Assembly (NCBI GenBank): GCA_030549205.1
Contig: JAUKTV010000021.1
Span: 1-64,000, forward strand
Reading direction: 5' to 3'
DNA length: 64,000 nt
DNA from: Apiosordaria backusii
Taxonomy: Eukaryota > Ascomycota > Sordariomycetes > Sordariales > Lasiosphaeriaceae
Position numbers and translations under genes: made by a program. Below the pieces are notes generated by a model that saw only the letters and a program-made list of their open reading frames with translations, was not told the origin of the DNA and made no database searches. Numbering within the stretch: position 1 is the first letter of the stretch; each line of letters starts with the position of its first letter. This document shows, piece after piece, positions 13,087-22,563 of the stretch.

Positions 13087-13159
13087 GGTCAGCTGGTGTA
13101 GTGGTTATCAGAGACGTTTGTCTCACAAAAGGTGCTAGGTTCGATCCCTGGGTTAATCA
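13087..13159 (+). repeat. tRNA-like element, probable SINE head or tRNA pseudogene
   Basis: A 73-nt sequence with near-normal tRNA architecture. Acceptor strands GGTCAGC/GTTAATC pair with one mismatch (C4-A69). The A box TGGTGTAGTGG and B box GGTTCGATCCC are intact, the T stem pairs fully, and A73 is present. The general sequence resembles fungal tRNA-Val. The anticodon arm (111-134) does not fold into a normal 5-bp stem with a 7-nt loop, so it should not work as a tRNA. Intact internal Pol III boxes on a dead tRNA suggest a tRNA-derived SINE. A partial duplicate of its 5' end precedes it, and a hairpin (CAGACA...TGTCTG near 13207-13225) and a fold-back element follow. Confidence 0.55.
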
Positions 13160-13236
13160 ATTCTTAAAAAAAATTCCGGTGTTTTCTGTAGTGCGAGGCG
13201 GCCACAGACAGCTAACTGTGTCTGATATAACAAAAC

Positions 13237-13465
13237 ATAAAATAGGTGAAGAAAGTCGACAGGAAGGTTCACCTTTGAAAGGTTAATAAGGAGTAAATCG
13301 CAAGCCTTAACTTACCAAGATAGCCAAGAAGAAGCTATTTGGAGTAGATAAAATAGCTTCTAAATAGCTTCTTCTCGGCCATCTTGGTAGGTTAAGGCTT
13401 GCGATTTACTCCCTATTGACCTTCCACTTGTGGACTTTTCCGGCGACTTTCTTTACCTATTTTAT
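13237..13465. repeat. Fold-back element, 104-bp arms and 21-nt loop
   Basis: The left arm 13237-13340 and right arm 13362-13465 are reverse complements of equal length, with 15 mismatches that I count by eye. Eleven mismatches are transitions and there are no gaps. The core GGAGTAAATCGCAAGCC is perfect in both arms. The loop is 13341-13361. No ORF lies inside. It looks like a non-autonomous fold-back or MITE-type element. As RNA it would form a long hairpin. It lies directly beside the tRNA-like element and an AT-rich block. Confidence 0.85.
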
Positions 13466-14380
13466 CTAATCTTTTTTTTCCGGCTATTTTAATAATTGAG
13501 GCTTTTTGATATAAAAAACTATGACATTATGTTGTGCATAGCTATGCACACTCTGTAGAGGATATTAGAACAGTTTGTCTATATTAACTTCTTCCTTTAA
13601 TTAATTAATTTAATTCAATCAATTTAATACCTATTATTATTATACTATTCATTTATATATTAATAGTAATTGCGATCTTTTTTTAACTGTCTTTACAGTT
13701 AAATATCGAAATACTTTAAATCTATTTAAATACCCTATTCGTCTACCTACTTCCTTTAAATTAAACGCCCTATTTATTTAAATATACCTACATTAATAAA
13801 TAGCCTATTTGCTTCTATCCTATTATATTAATAATAGATAATAACTAATATTAAATTAATAATCTATTAATTTAATTAACAGTTCTTTAAACAGCTTCTA
13901 ATAGTCTACTTATTACCGTTTATCTTAATATCCTATTTAATAGTATATTAATTATTTTAAGATTATAATTAAATTATACTATATCCTTATATATCCTAAC
14001 CTATTAAATAAAATGCTACTTTAACCTCTAATAATCCATTTAGTAATTAGCCTAAGCTTACTTTCTATTAATAAACTAAGTAAAAAAAGTATATTAATAA
14101 TAGGTATATAATAAAAAGCTTTATATAAATTAATTAAATTAGAAAAAACCTAGCTATTTATATACTTAATACTGACTTAAAATATACCTTATAGATTAAT
14201 TTACATATTAGTACTTTTAATTTATTAAAAATACTAAAAAGTTAAGACAGTTATTTAATCACTTGCAGTATTAGTTTTTTATCTATAACGTAAGACATAC
14301 CTATACCTATACCTATATTGCTACCTCAGCCAGAATTCCCAAGTGCTAGAGGTTAGCTTACAAGAAAGCCTTCTATTGGA
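13466..14380. repeat. AT-rich block (RIP-like)
   Basis: TA-rich sequence without coding potential, like 1-905. It carries imperfect copies of TTAATTAATT and, near 14290-14316, a hexanucleotide run of CCTATA. The reverse complement of that run (TATAGG) appears near 18480-18510. It is presumably a degraded mobile element. Confidence 0.75.
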
Positions 14381-14440
14381 AGCAGTGTAGCCGGTGGGAG
14401 TAGTGTGGCCAGTGGGAGTAGTGTGGCCAGTGGGAGCAAG
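14381..14440. repeat. 18-bp tandem repeat
   Basis: About three copies of a GTGGGAGTAGTGTGGCCA-like unit. The motif GAAGCAGTGTAG just before it resembles, in reverse complement, CTACACTGCTCCCG at about 911-924. This suggests the two AT-rich blocks share related ends. Confidence 0.6.
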
Positions 14441-14462
14441 TTGTAGTTGATGAAAAAGTTTA

Positions 14463-14546
14463 AATTCAGGAGCTATATATAACCCTAACCCCTGTGGGAG
14501 TAATGCATACGTAGCAAAAAGGGTAATGCACCCCTAGCAAGTCTCA
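14463..14546 (+). repeat. Direct repeat, left copy, flanking FunK1 block
   Basis: An 84-bp copy of a sequence found again in the same orientation at 18733-18818. Shared landmarks are ATATATAACCCTAACCC, GTAGCAAAAAGGGTAATG-like sequence and the common end CTAGCAAGTCTCA. It contains a two-unit telomere-like motif (CCCTAACCC). The pair brackets a 4.2-kb segment with the broken kinase gene and minisatellites. Confidence 0.8.
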
Positions 14547-14773
14547 AAAATAACTAGCGGATATGGGTCATTACTAGGAAGTATCATTGGTCTACTGAGT
14601 GGCTTGGTGGATCCTGCTGTGGAGGCGGATTTTGGGGGCTGTCTGACTAATCCCGAATTTCTGCCGACGGCTCCTGGTGGCTGGCGCGAATCCTCCAAGG
14701 CCCAACGGAGTGCGCACACAACTTATTTTCATCCTTGCACAACTTCTTTTCATCCTTGAGCATCCCGCCCGTC

Positions 14774-17163
14774 ATGACAGATCAGCTGCAATCGAAGATC
14801 ATTGACGAAAACCCTATTGGGAATGGCCTTGATGCCTTCCGCGCTTCGTTCAATTCGATCTGCAAAGGCGCGCTCATATCCTGCACTCCTGACGCGCTCG
14901 AGCAACTTGGCCAAGAGGGTAAGCAAGACACCACAACTTCGTCTTGACATGACCTTCTAACCATTGTGTAGACCTCCAGAATCTCACCATGGATCTTATT
15001 GTGGCATTGCAAAGCCTTCGCGCCTCTCGTTTGCTCCGTTCTAGTGGCCGTGGCAGAAACCTCTTCAGCGATCTATTGAGGCTTCTTAACTCCGCCGTTA
15101 ACTTCGGCGACTTCGACCTCGACCGCATCAAACCTCTCCTTAGGTCGGCCATTATCGGCGATAACGATGCCCTCATCTGGAAAGAAGTCTACAACACGGT
15201 TACCGAATCTACCCCGCCGCCCCAGCCCATAGCCTCCTCCCTTCAGCAAACCCCGTGGCTTCACAATACGGCCAGCTTCGCGAACTCCTCCGAGTACCGC
15301 AAAGATGTAGACAGAGTCCTCAGAGATGAGTTAGGCGTTATGTACGTCGGGCTCCCTCGATTCCACGAGACGTTTTTCGGGCAAGTGGCGGATCTCCAGA
15401 CAGCATCCGAGGCTGTTTTCAAGAAGTGCAAAGAGGGCGGCGAATCACTCTTCAGTAATGGGTGGAGCGGATGGCCGAGAGATGCAAATCAGGACGATGT
15501 CTTGAGCTGGTTTGCAGAGTTGAGTGAGAAGCTGGCGGCGCTTGCAGAAGATTACAAGTCTATTCCGACACATCGACGAAGGCCACTAGCACAGCCCAAC
15601 AAGCCGATCCAGGGCTCGACTGCGGAACGTAAGTTGGACGTCGGCTTTGTGGATAACCCAAAGGCCGGGAAGGACTCACGGTGCCACTGGTCACAAATCC
15701 TGGTACCAGGTGAGCTGAAAAGCAACCAAGCGGCCGACACAGCGGCGAAGGCGTGGCTAGACCTTGGCACGTACGCGAGGGAAGTCCTCGCCGCTCAAGA
15801 CACTCGTCGCTTTGTCTTGGGCTTCACCATCTGCGGATCTTTCATGAGGATATGGGAGTTTGATCGGCTTGGGGGCCTCGCATCCGAGCGGTTCGATATC
15901 AACGAAGATGGGCTGCGGTTTGTGTCTACGGTCCTCGGGTTTCTCTGGATGAATGAAGAGGAGCTCGGCTTCGATCCAACATTTACAACGGCCAACGGCC
16001 AGCGGTTCATTGAGATCGAGCGGAACGGCTCGAAGGAACGCCTCATCATTGACGAGGTGATGCAACGAGCACGTTGCGTTGCCGGTCGGGCTACGACATG
16101 CTGGAAAGCTCATCGCGAAGGGCAGCCACAGATACCGCTGGTTATCAAAGATTCATGGCAATATCCGGAACGCGACGAGGAAGGCGAATTATTACGCGAG
16201 GTGACCAGCAAAGGCGTCGTCAACGTGGCCAGATACTATTATCACGAAACGGTTCAGATACGCGGAACGGATGACGACGTCCGAACAACGTTCGAGGAGG
16301 ACTAGACGTCACCAGCGCGAAGAACTACCGGCCGGAATGGGGGGTGCTCCCGTCGAGTACGACTGCCTCGGCTTCGCGAAAAGGCAGTAGCAGCAGTGTA
16401 GCTGCTGGCAAAAAAAGGTCGTCCACTCAAACCGGCGCCTCTTTGCCACACAGCAAGCGGGCTTGTTTGGTATCTCCAGTAAAAGCCGGTGGCGATCTGT
16501 CAAATCGGGTACATCGTCGTGTCATTCTTCGCGACTACGGGAAACCTATCTACAAGGCCAGCTCCCTCACGTCTTTGCTTGCCGCACTTGACGGCTGCAT
16601 TGAAGGGCACGAATCCCTACGCAAGGCCGGCATCCTGCACAGAGACATCTCTATCAATAACCTCTTGATCAACGAGGACGTCAATAATCCCTCCTGGCCT
16701 TCCCTTTTGATTGACCTGGATCTTGCCATCAAAGAGCAACGAGAGGGCGCGTCCGGAGCCAAAGGGAAGACTGGCACGAGGGCATTCATGGCAATCGGGG
16801 CGCTTCTAGGCGAGCAGCATTCCTTCATGCACGATCTCGAGTCATTCTTTTGGGTGTTGTTCTGGATATGCATTCATTGTAAAGGGCCGAACGAGCACAG
16901 AGTTGTCGCACGGTTCGACAAGTGGAATTACATCGACACAGAGGAGTTGGCGGAGCAGAAGAAAGGGCAAGTATCTCATGAGGGGGACTTTATCAGGACC
17001 GCTAAGGAGAATTTTACTCCTTATTATCAACCATTGATACCTTGGGTCAACCGGTTACGGAAAGCTGTATTTCCAAATGGTGGGAGGTGGGAGAGAGAAG
17101 ACAGAGGGCTATATTCGGATGCGGCAGATCCTCCAGGAAGCCCAAAAGGATCCGACTACCTAA
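14774..17163 (+). pseudogene. FunK1-type fungal protein kinase, two frame breaks
   Basis: Member of the fungal-specific FunK1 (fungal-type) protein kinase family, probably dead. Exon 1 is 14774-14918 and begins MTDQLQSKII. A 53-nt intron follows (14919-14971, branch TCTAAC). Exon 2 encodes the long FunK1 N-terminal region (WSQILVPGELKSN, ARYYYHETVQIRG). At about 16284 the frame shifts by one missing base: frame one stops at 16303-16305, while the next frame continues directly with family-like sequence (GGLDVTSAKNYRPE). The kinase core follows in that second frame, with catalytic loop LHRDISINN, metal-binding DLDLA and the typical HSFMHDLESFFWVLFWICIH. Near 17118 the original frame is needed again (MRQILQEAQKDP, stop at 17161-17163). 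Two independent frame changes argue for a pseudogene rather than one sequencing error. Its biological role in ascomycetes is unknown. Confidence 0.85.
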
Positions 17164-17644
17164 GCAAGAGCCAGGCAACCTGGTATTTGTGTAACTACCT
17201 TGCTTTATTGTCTGCTCGTTTCAGCCGATCCCCCAAAGGTCGACAGGCCTTAAAATAGTATAATAGGCCTTTAAAGATAGTCAGTAGACCTTTAAAGATA
17301 GTCGATAGGCCTTAAAATAGTATAATAGGCCTTTAAAGATAGTCAGTAGACCTTTAAAGATAGTCAATAGACCTTAAAATAGTATAATAGGCCTTTAAAG
17401 ATAGTCAGTAGACCTTTAAAAATAGTTAACAGGCCTTAAAATAGTATAATAGGCCTTTAAAGATAGTCAGTAGACCTTTAAAGATAGTCGACAGGCCTTA
17501 AAATAGTATAATAGGCCTTTAAAGATAGTCAATAGACCTTTAAAAATAGTTAACAGGCCTTAAAATAGTATAATAGGCCTTTAAAGATAGTCAGTAGACC
17601 TTTAAAGATAGTCGATAGGCTTTAAAATAGTATAATTATTGTGA
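17164..17644. repeat. 62-bp minisatellite, about six copies
   Basis: A tandem array from about 17245 to 17637. Each unit of about 62 bp is built from three related 20-bp subunits: AGGCCTTAAAATAGTATAAT, AGGCCTTTAAAGATAGTCAG and TAGACCTTTAAAGATAGTCG. Copies differ mainly by transitions. The array starts inside the tail of the kinase pseudogene region. A detached partial copy lies at about 18322-18395. Confidence 0.85.
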
Positions 17645-18310
17645 GATTCTACACCTCTGTAGGACTCACCTAACGTCATAGTCCACTTTATACAATTCCT
17701 TAAAAAGGATCCGTAACTTAAGAGCTCTTAGGGGAAGCTTCTTATTTTATTCTTACCTTTTACTATAAATCACATCCTATACACGATGTAATTATTGTAT
17801 TCTTATTTCTTTTCTTATTCTTTTTTTCTTTCCTATATACAAATATGCTTAATGACCTTCCTAGCTTTAATTTCCTATAGTAAATCCAACCTTAGAAAAT
17901 ACCTCTATATCCTCTTTTATAAAGAAAGCTTTTATTAAGCCTCTTATTTATATACCTTCTATATTAACTACCAAAGCCTATATAAAGAACCTCCTTACGA
18001 AGGCTCCTTAGGAATTTTCTCCGGACTTTCTTATAAACCTTCTTATAGAACCTCCTTTAAAGCCTTCTTTAAAACCTCCTTCGGAACCTTCTTTTAGGAA
18101 CCTTCTTAAAAAGCCTCTATTAGAACCTCCCTTAGAATCTTCTTAAGGAGCCTCTACCGGAACCTCCTCCGGAACCTCCTTAAAAAGCCTCTTCCGGAAC
18201 TTCCTCTAAAACCTTTTTAGAAACCTCCCTCGGAACCTCCCTAGGAACTTCCCTTAAGAACTTCCTTTAAGGGTCTTCTCGGAAACCTCCCATTTGAACT
18301 TTCTACTGGA
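17645..18310. repeat. AT-rich spacer and degenerate 12-bp repeat
   Basis: 17645-17940 is unremarkable AT-rich sequence. From about 17990 to 18300 a pyrimidine-rich degenerate repeat has the core GGAACCTCC. Read on the minus strand its unit is about 12 bp (GGAGGTTCC-like) and would encode short runs of [K/R]EVP-type residues. The runs are broken by stops and phase changes, so no gene is called. It may be the remains of a repetitive-protein gene or simply a minisatellite. Confidence 0.55.
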
Positions 18311-18732
18311 AGGTCACAACAATAATAGGCCTTTAAAGATAATCAATAGACCTTTAAAGATAGTCGACAGACCTTAAAATAGTATAATAAGCTTTTAAAT
18401 GCAATTACAATGTCTATATTTAATAGTCTATATAGTAAGCTATATATATAGTAGTGCTAGTTTTTTTATTTAGGGCATATAGATATAGGTATAGGTATAG
18501 ATATAGATGTAGGTATAAGTATAGTATATAGTTGTAATTGCAGGTATAGGTAGAAGTTTAAAGGGTATATTGGCTTATAAGTAATAGGAATTATAGGCTT
18601 ATAGTAATTTAATTAAAATATTTGTAATCATTTATTTATATAGGACTTTGTATAGGAGAAAATACAGTGCAATGACAGTTATAGTTATTAATGGTGGTTA
18701 TAATAGGAAAAAATCTTAAGAAATGTTATGTC
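18311..18732. repeat. Detached minisatellite copy and TATAGG repeat
   Basis: About 18322-18395 repeats the 62-bp minisatellite unit seen at 17245-17637. Near 18478-18515 an imperfect (TATAGG)n run is the reverse complement of the CCTATA run near 14290-14316. The rest is AT-rich and without genes. Confidence 0.6.
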
Positions 18733-18818
18733 AATTTCAGGGGCTATATATAACCCTAACCCCTGTAGCAGGTAATGCACACATAGCAAAAAGGGTAATG
18801 CACCTCTAGCAAGTCTCA
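18733..18818 (+). repeat. Direct repeat, right copy, flanking FunK1 block
   Basis: An 86-bp partner of 14463-14546 in the same orientation. It shares the ATATATAACCCTAACCC core and the identical end CTAGCAAGTCTCA. It marks the right end of the kinase and minisatellite segment. Confidence 0.8.
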
Positions 18819-18945
18819 TATTTTTCAACCACCAGCTGCGGGGTCACTCACACGCGAAATCAGACAGGAGATGCAAACCGCTTGCGGTTTGCCTAAAGAG
18901 CCTCGAGGAACGAAGCTAGTTGTCTTAAACCATGTGTCTACTGCT

Positions 18946-19146
18946 CTAAGTCATGGCCACCTGGTCGGGTTCGCTTCGAATTTCACTGCGACGAGGCGAT
19001 GAGCTGATGTTATTCACGATATCCCCCACAGTCTCGTCAATTTTCAGGCTCAAGCCGCACAGAAAGATGCTGAGGAAGTAAGCCAGTTCGTGACCGCGAT
19101 ACCTAAAAAAACCTGAAGGGACGAAACTGGACGATATTGCCACCAT
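18946..19146 (-). CDS. Small hypothetical ORF (66 aa)
   Basis: An ATG-started frame of 66 codons. I recognise no domain. A weakly hydrophobic segment (ELAYFLSIFLCGLSL) could be an amphipathic or membrane helix. It lies just downstream of the hypothetical 19213-19884 frame on the same strand and might be a following exon or a chance ORF. Low confidence. Confidence 0.15.
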   Translation of the reverse strand: MVAISSSFVPSGFFRYRGHELAYFLSIFLCGLSLKIDETVGDIVNNISSSPRRSEIRSEPDQVAMT

Positions 19147-19212
19147 ATTGAGTCGTTTATGTCCGAAGGTTCATTAGTTGGAGCTTAAGGTAAACTAAGT
19201 ACAATCCCTCTC

Positions 19213-19872
19213 CTATTCTAAAACACGGCCAATTTCGGCGATGACCTTAGTAGTGACATTCTGAAGGTCCTCTAAAAGGAAAAGAATAGTCTGCTCGACA
19301 TGTACGCCAAAAATTTTCTCATATACCTTTTTCCGCACCTCCCGGAAGCTGCATCTAGCCAGCGTGGTTGCGGCAATATCACACTCCTCGTCACTCAACC
19401 TCCTTCCAAAAATATATGGCAGGAAGGCCAACACGTCGGAAATCGGTACCACAATCCTATCGTTATATCGGGCGCATCTGATGTAGCACGAGTCCGGTGA
19501 GGCTTTGGCGTTTTCCGTGTGACGCACCGAAATCCGTTCGTATTTGAACCCGAATTGAACCAGCCGATATTTCTCCGTCTCCTTCCACTTCTCCCACTCT
19601 GCAACTAGTTGGTTTAGTTGTCGCGCAAGTTGGTCCATATTTCGGAAGAACAGACGCTCTTCGCCTTGTTCTTTGAGGTTGACACTTGGGTGTATCTCAT
19701 CGGTGCGGTTTCGGCGGCCTCTGTCGTGGTCCGTCTTCGTACCTTTTTTCTGGACTGCTGATCCATTCGGCTTGGACGCCAACCGGGCTGCTACACTGGT
19801 ACTTTCTTCTCGCTTAATGGCCTCATGGTGCACCGAGTGCCCCGTCTCCAGTTCCTGCTGCCTTGCAAGAGT
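19213..19872 (-). CDS. Hypothetical protein, 5' end unresolved
   Basis: An open frame on the minus strand with a good intron acceptor before it: a T-rich tract ending CTCTTGCAAG at 19873. The first in-frame ATG is deep inside (NMDQLARQLNQL), so an upstream exon should exist, but I could not identify one. The N-terminal part is charged and polar. A short amphipathic coiled-coil-like stretch (MDQLARQLNQLVAEWEKWKE) is followed by a globular-looking C-terminal half (VVPISDVLAFLPYIFGRR and EKIFGVHVEQTILFLLEDLQ). No family is recognised. It lies in the accessory island between the kinase block and the cyclin gene, and may be a lineage-specific gene or a relic. Confidence 0.4.
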   Translation of the reverse strand, partial: TLARQQELETGHSVHHEAIKREESTSVAARLASKPNGSAVQKKGTKTDHDRGRRNRTDEIHPSVNLKEQGEERLFFRNMDQLARQLNQLVAEWEKWKETEKYRLVQFGFKYERISVRHTENAKASPDSCYIRCARYNDRIVVPISDVLAFLPYIFGRRLSDEECDIAATTLARCSFREVRKKVYEKIFGVHVEQTILFLLEDLQNVTTKVIAEIGRVLE

Positions 19873-19884
19873 AAAACAAAACAA

Positions 19885-20992
19885 AACAAAACCAAAATAT
19901 CAGCGTTGGAATGAAGGATGTGTGGTGAGAGGTTGGATTATGACGTGGGAAGTCTACAGGTATAGAGCCTGAATATGCAAGGTCGGTACACTAGGGATGG
20001 GTCATGAAAACTCAACGGGAGTTAAAGGGAGCCGGCGTCTTTTGAACAGCTCGCCCGGGTTACCTGTTTCTGATTAGGTACTTCTCGGCGGGTTTGTTAG
20101 GGAAGGAGGAGGCTGAAAGATTGATACCAAACATGACCCGTTGCAGTGCCGAGTGGACCGGGTGGCCGGTACCGGGCACCAAGGCAGGCCTGACAAGTTG
20201 TCGTTTTGGAAGGCTGTCGGGAATTCCGGATAGGGTGTGGTGTTGTGGATTTTTTTGGGAGTGGTTTGGTGTTGCGGGTTCTGCTTGGGACTAAAAGTAG
20301 ACGGCGTGTGAGTCCGGGGCAAGGAGCTTGCGGGACGGTGAGCCTCATACCGTGGGGTATATTGTATTGAGATCGCGGGGGGCAAGAGGGAGGCCGGTGT
20401 GTTCCCATAAAGATGTGCAGACGGGTAGTGGATAGAGAGGCACAGCTGAGGAGATAGGTAGCTAGTTGAAGATAATGGGAAGACGTCGAGATTGGAGAAT
20501 TGATGGGCACAAGGATGAGTAAGCAGGCATTTCTGTGTAGCCGGGAAGACGCACAATGGGGTCTTCGGATCATTATGTAGGGCCTGTCACTGGCAACATT
20601 GTCCCGTACAACGGTTCCATCTTATGCACGTACATAGGTCTTTGTGGCTTCGTAGCACTTGTATGTACCCTGCATGTTTCACTGTATGAGCCGCAAGTCA
20701 GAAGCACATGTCAGACAAGAACAGACCTCTGAGACTCCGTCATACACAATGTCGTCGAAAGTGTCCCATCATGTCCCCATGACAATCACGACGCCGCCGA
20801 GAAGGGCCGTGCTGTCCTCGAAAAGACACGAATCCAGAACATACCGACCAGGACTAACGCGCAAACAACAGGTTTACAACAAAGTAATACCGGCCCTGCT
20901 CAACTCTCCGTTCTTGATCAATTCCAATACCATCTCCATAACGTTCAAACAGGGTATCATAAAAATAAACTACCAAGACTGCCTTAAAACCT
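19885..20992. other. No supported gene
   Basis: Long open frames on the minus strand here are rich in P, S and T, overlap each other and show no domain. They may be 5' leader sequence of the 19213-19872 gene. Nothing else is recognised. Confidence 0.4.
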
Positions 20993-22091
20993 TCAGGCAG
21001 CACTTCCTTCAATTTCCTTCATCTTCTCATCCATCCTCCTTGCCATCGCTAATTCCGGGTCCTCCTCTTTTTCTTTTGGTCTATCGCTGCCCAGAATCGC
21101 TCTCACCTCCTTCCTCGTGATCATCCCTCCCCCTTTTCGCCTTCCTAGCACCCCATCGCCCCTCATACTCTCCACCCACCCCTCTAGACTTCTCATTCCC
21201 ACCACCAAGAATCCCAGATCCTCCCTATCAACATCAAACACCTCCCACCATTCACACTCTGGCATTTTGGCCCCTACATCCTTCGCTGCATTGTAGATCG
21301 CTGCCACCGCCAATCCGTTGGGCTGGGTTGTTAGATACAGCATCTGTGGCGATAGCAATGCGCTGTTCAGATACTCGACAGCCCTCCTCGTGATCTTTTC
21401 CTTTGGAAAATGTAGAAAGTCCATGGATTGGAGGTATGTTATAGCGAGGGGGTGAGGCAGCGAGACGGTGGTGTCGAATGATAAGGAGCACAGGATGAGG
21501 TGCTCTAGAGATAATACCCGAGAGTGGAAGGCGTGGTAGGCCGTTTCGGACTGGTAGTAATCGCGTGGGATATTCTTTGGTGGGTGGTTGCTGGGAGAAG
21601 ATAGGAATGTAGAGGAGGGGGAAAGAAGGTAGGCGTAGACGTTGGAGAGGTCGCGGGGGGTGCAAGGACAGGGGCTGATTTTGGCGGTTAGGTAGAGGGT
21701 CGCTGCTGATACGTCCTGGTGCATGAAAGGTCAGAAGAGGGGACAGGAAGGAAGGTATGAGAGATGGTAAACATACACTGAATTCGTGTGACATCATTGG
21801 CTCGATAAGCCAGAAGCGCGCCAGGAGGACATTGGCTTGGGCGGTGACGGACTGGGGAAACTGGAGGAGGATGCCAGCGGCTTGAGTCAGGCATTGGGTC
21901 GAGAGAAATATCGCATCTCGAAGTTCAACTGGGAGGGAATCCAAGGAGTTCCGATGGAAGATCTGATCGGGTGTTGCGAGGGGGTTCGTCATATGCGCCA
22001 TGGTTGGGGTGATTGTTGGTGTGGTTTTCTGGTTGCGACGCCATCTTTGATCCATCACATCTTCGACTCCCTGGCAGGGGTTGCTGGACAC
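20993..22091 (-). CDS. Cyclin-L-like (transcription-type) cyclin
   Basis: Exons (minus) are 22091-21777 and 21715-20993. The 61-nt intron runs GTATGT...CACCAG. The product is about 345 aa. The cyclin box begins in exon 1 with LTQAAGILLQFPQS, which corresponds to the QAGILLRLPQ-type motif of cyclin L, and continues across the splice with SHEFS/DVSAATLYLTAKI and PCTPRDLSNVYAYLL. Cyclin L partners CDK11-type kinases and is tied to transcription and splicing in the nucleus. The C-terminal tail is charged (EKEEDPELAMARRMDEKMKE). The first ATG of the frame is taken as start; MAHMTNP 30 residues later is an alternative that begins closer to the conserved part. A telomere-like AACCCTAACCC lies just upstream of the start. 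Confidence 0.75.
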
Positions 22092-22102
22092 CCATTTTAA
22101 TC

Positions 22103-22114
22103 TAGGGTTAGGGT
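22103..22114 (-). promoter_or_regulatory. Telobox-like motif upstream of the cyclin gene
   Basis: On the minus strand the sequence AAACCCTAACCCTAGA lies within about 25 bp upstream of the cyclin ATG. Telomere-repeat-like boxes are bound by Tbf1/Teb1/Tay1-type factors in other fungi. Binding here is inference. Similar motifs occur in the 84-86 bp direct repeats and at 50888-50900. Confidence 0.35.
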
Positions 22115-22563
22115 TTATAGAGCATCATTTTCGAGATCAGCTCTTGGAGGCTTGAACAACAGGAATTCAGGGCAAAGGCTCCGGTAATCTTTGAAATATT
22201 GAAAGACGGTTGTAAATGTAGTACAAATGTCTCATCTGATATCTGAATGTATTCTCGAATATCTTGTCAGACGATGTTTGTCCGCAGTGCAAGTTCTGAT
22301 CACCGACTCAGTTTCACCTTGTCCCGACAGCTTGTTCAAGCCCCACTGTAGGTCCCCATCCCCCCCCCAACGTTCAACGGCCTCTAAGCCAATTAGATAC
22401 CCCGCTGACAGTCACGGGAAGTCGCGACTTCCTTGCGTTTCCACAGATCCGAACGCGTCTCTCAATTTCATTGTCAAGCTCTTCCCTCCACCAATTTGAC
22501 AACAGCTGGACACCTGAAACTCTGACTTCCCCATTGTGTTTTTGAGCTGCTCAAAGGAGCTAA
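22115..22563. other. No supported gene
   Basis: A short intergenic stretch between the divergent cyclin gene and the GTPase remnant. I looked here for an upstream exon carrying the GTPase domain or a start codon for the next gene and found none. Confidence 0.5.

Noticed and set aside
16276..16310. Intron as an explanation of the FunK1 frame break
   Set aside because: The only GT...AG pair here would give an intron of about 28 nt, too short for these fungi. A one-base loss restores the family sequence exactly.
20074..20573. Minus-strand frames of about 160 codons, P/S/T-rich
   Set aside because: Two overlapping frames of equal length with low-complexity composition, typical of pyrimidine-rich leader DNA.
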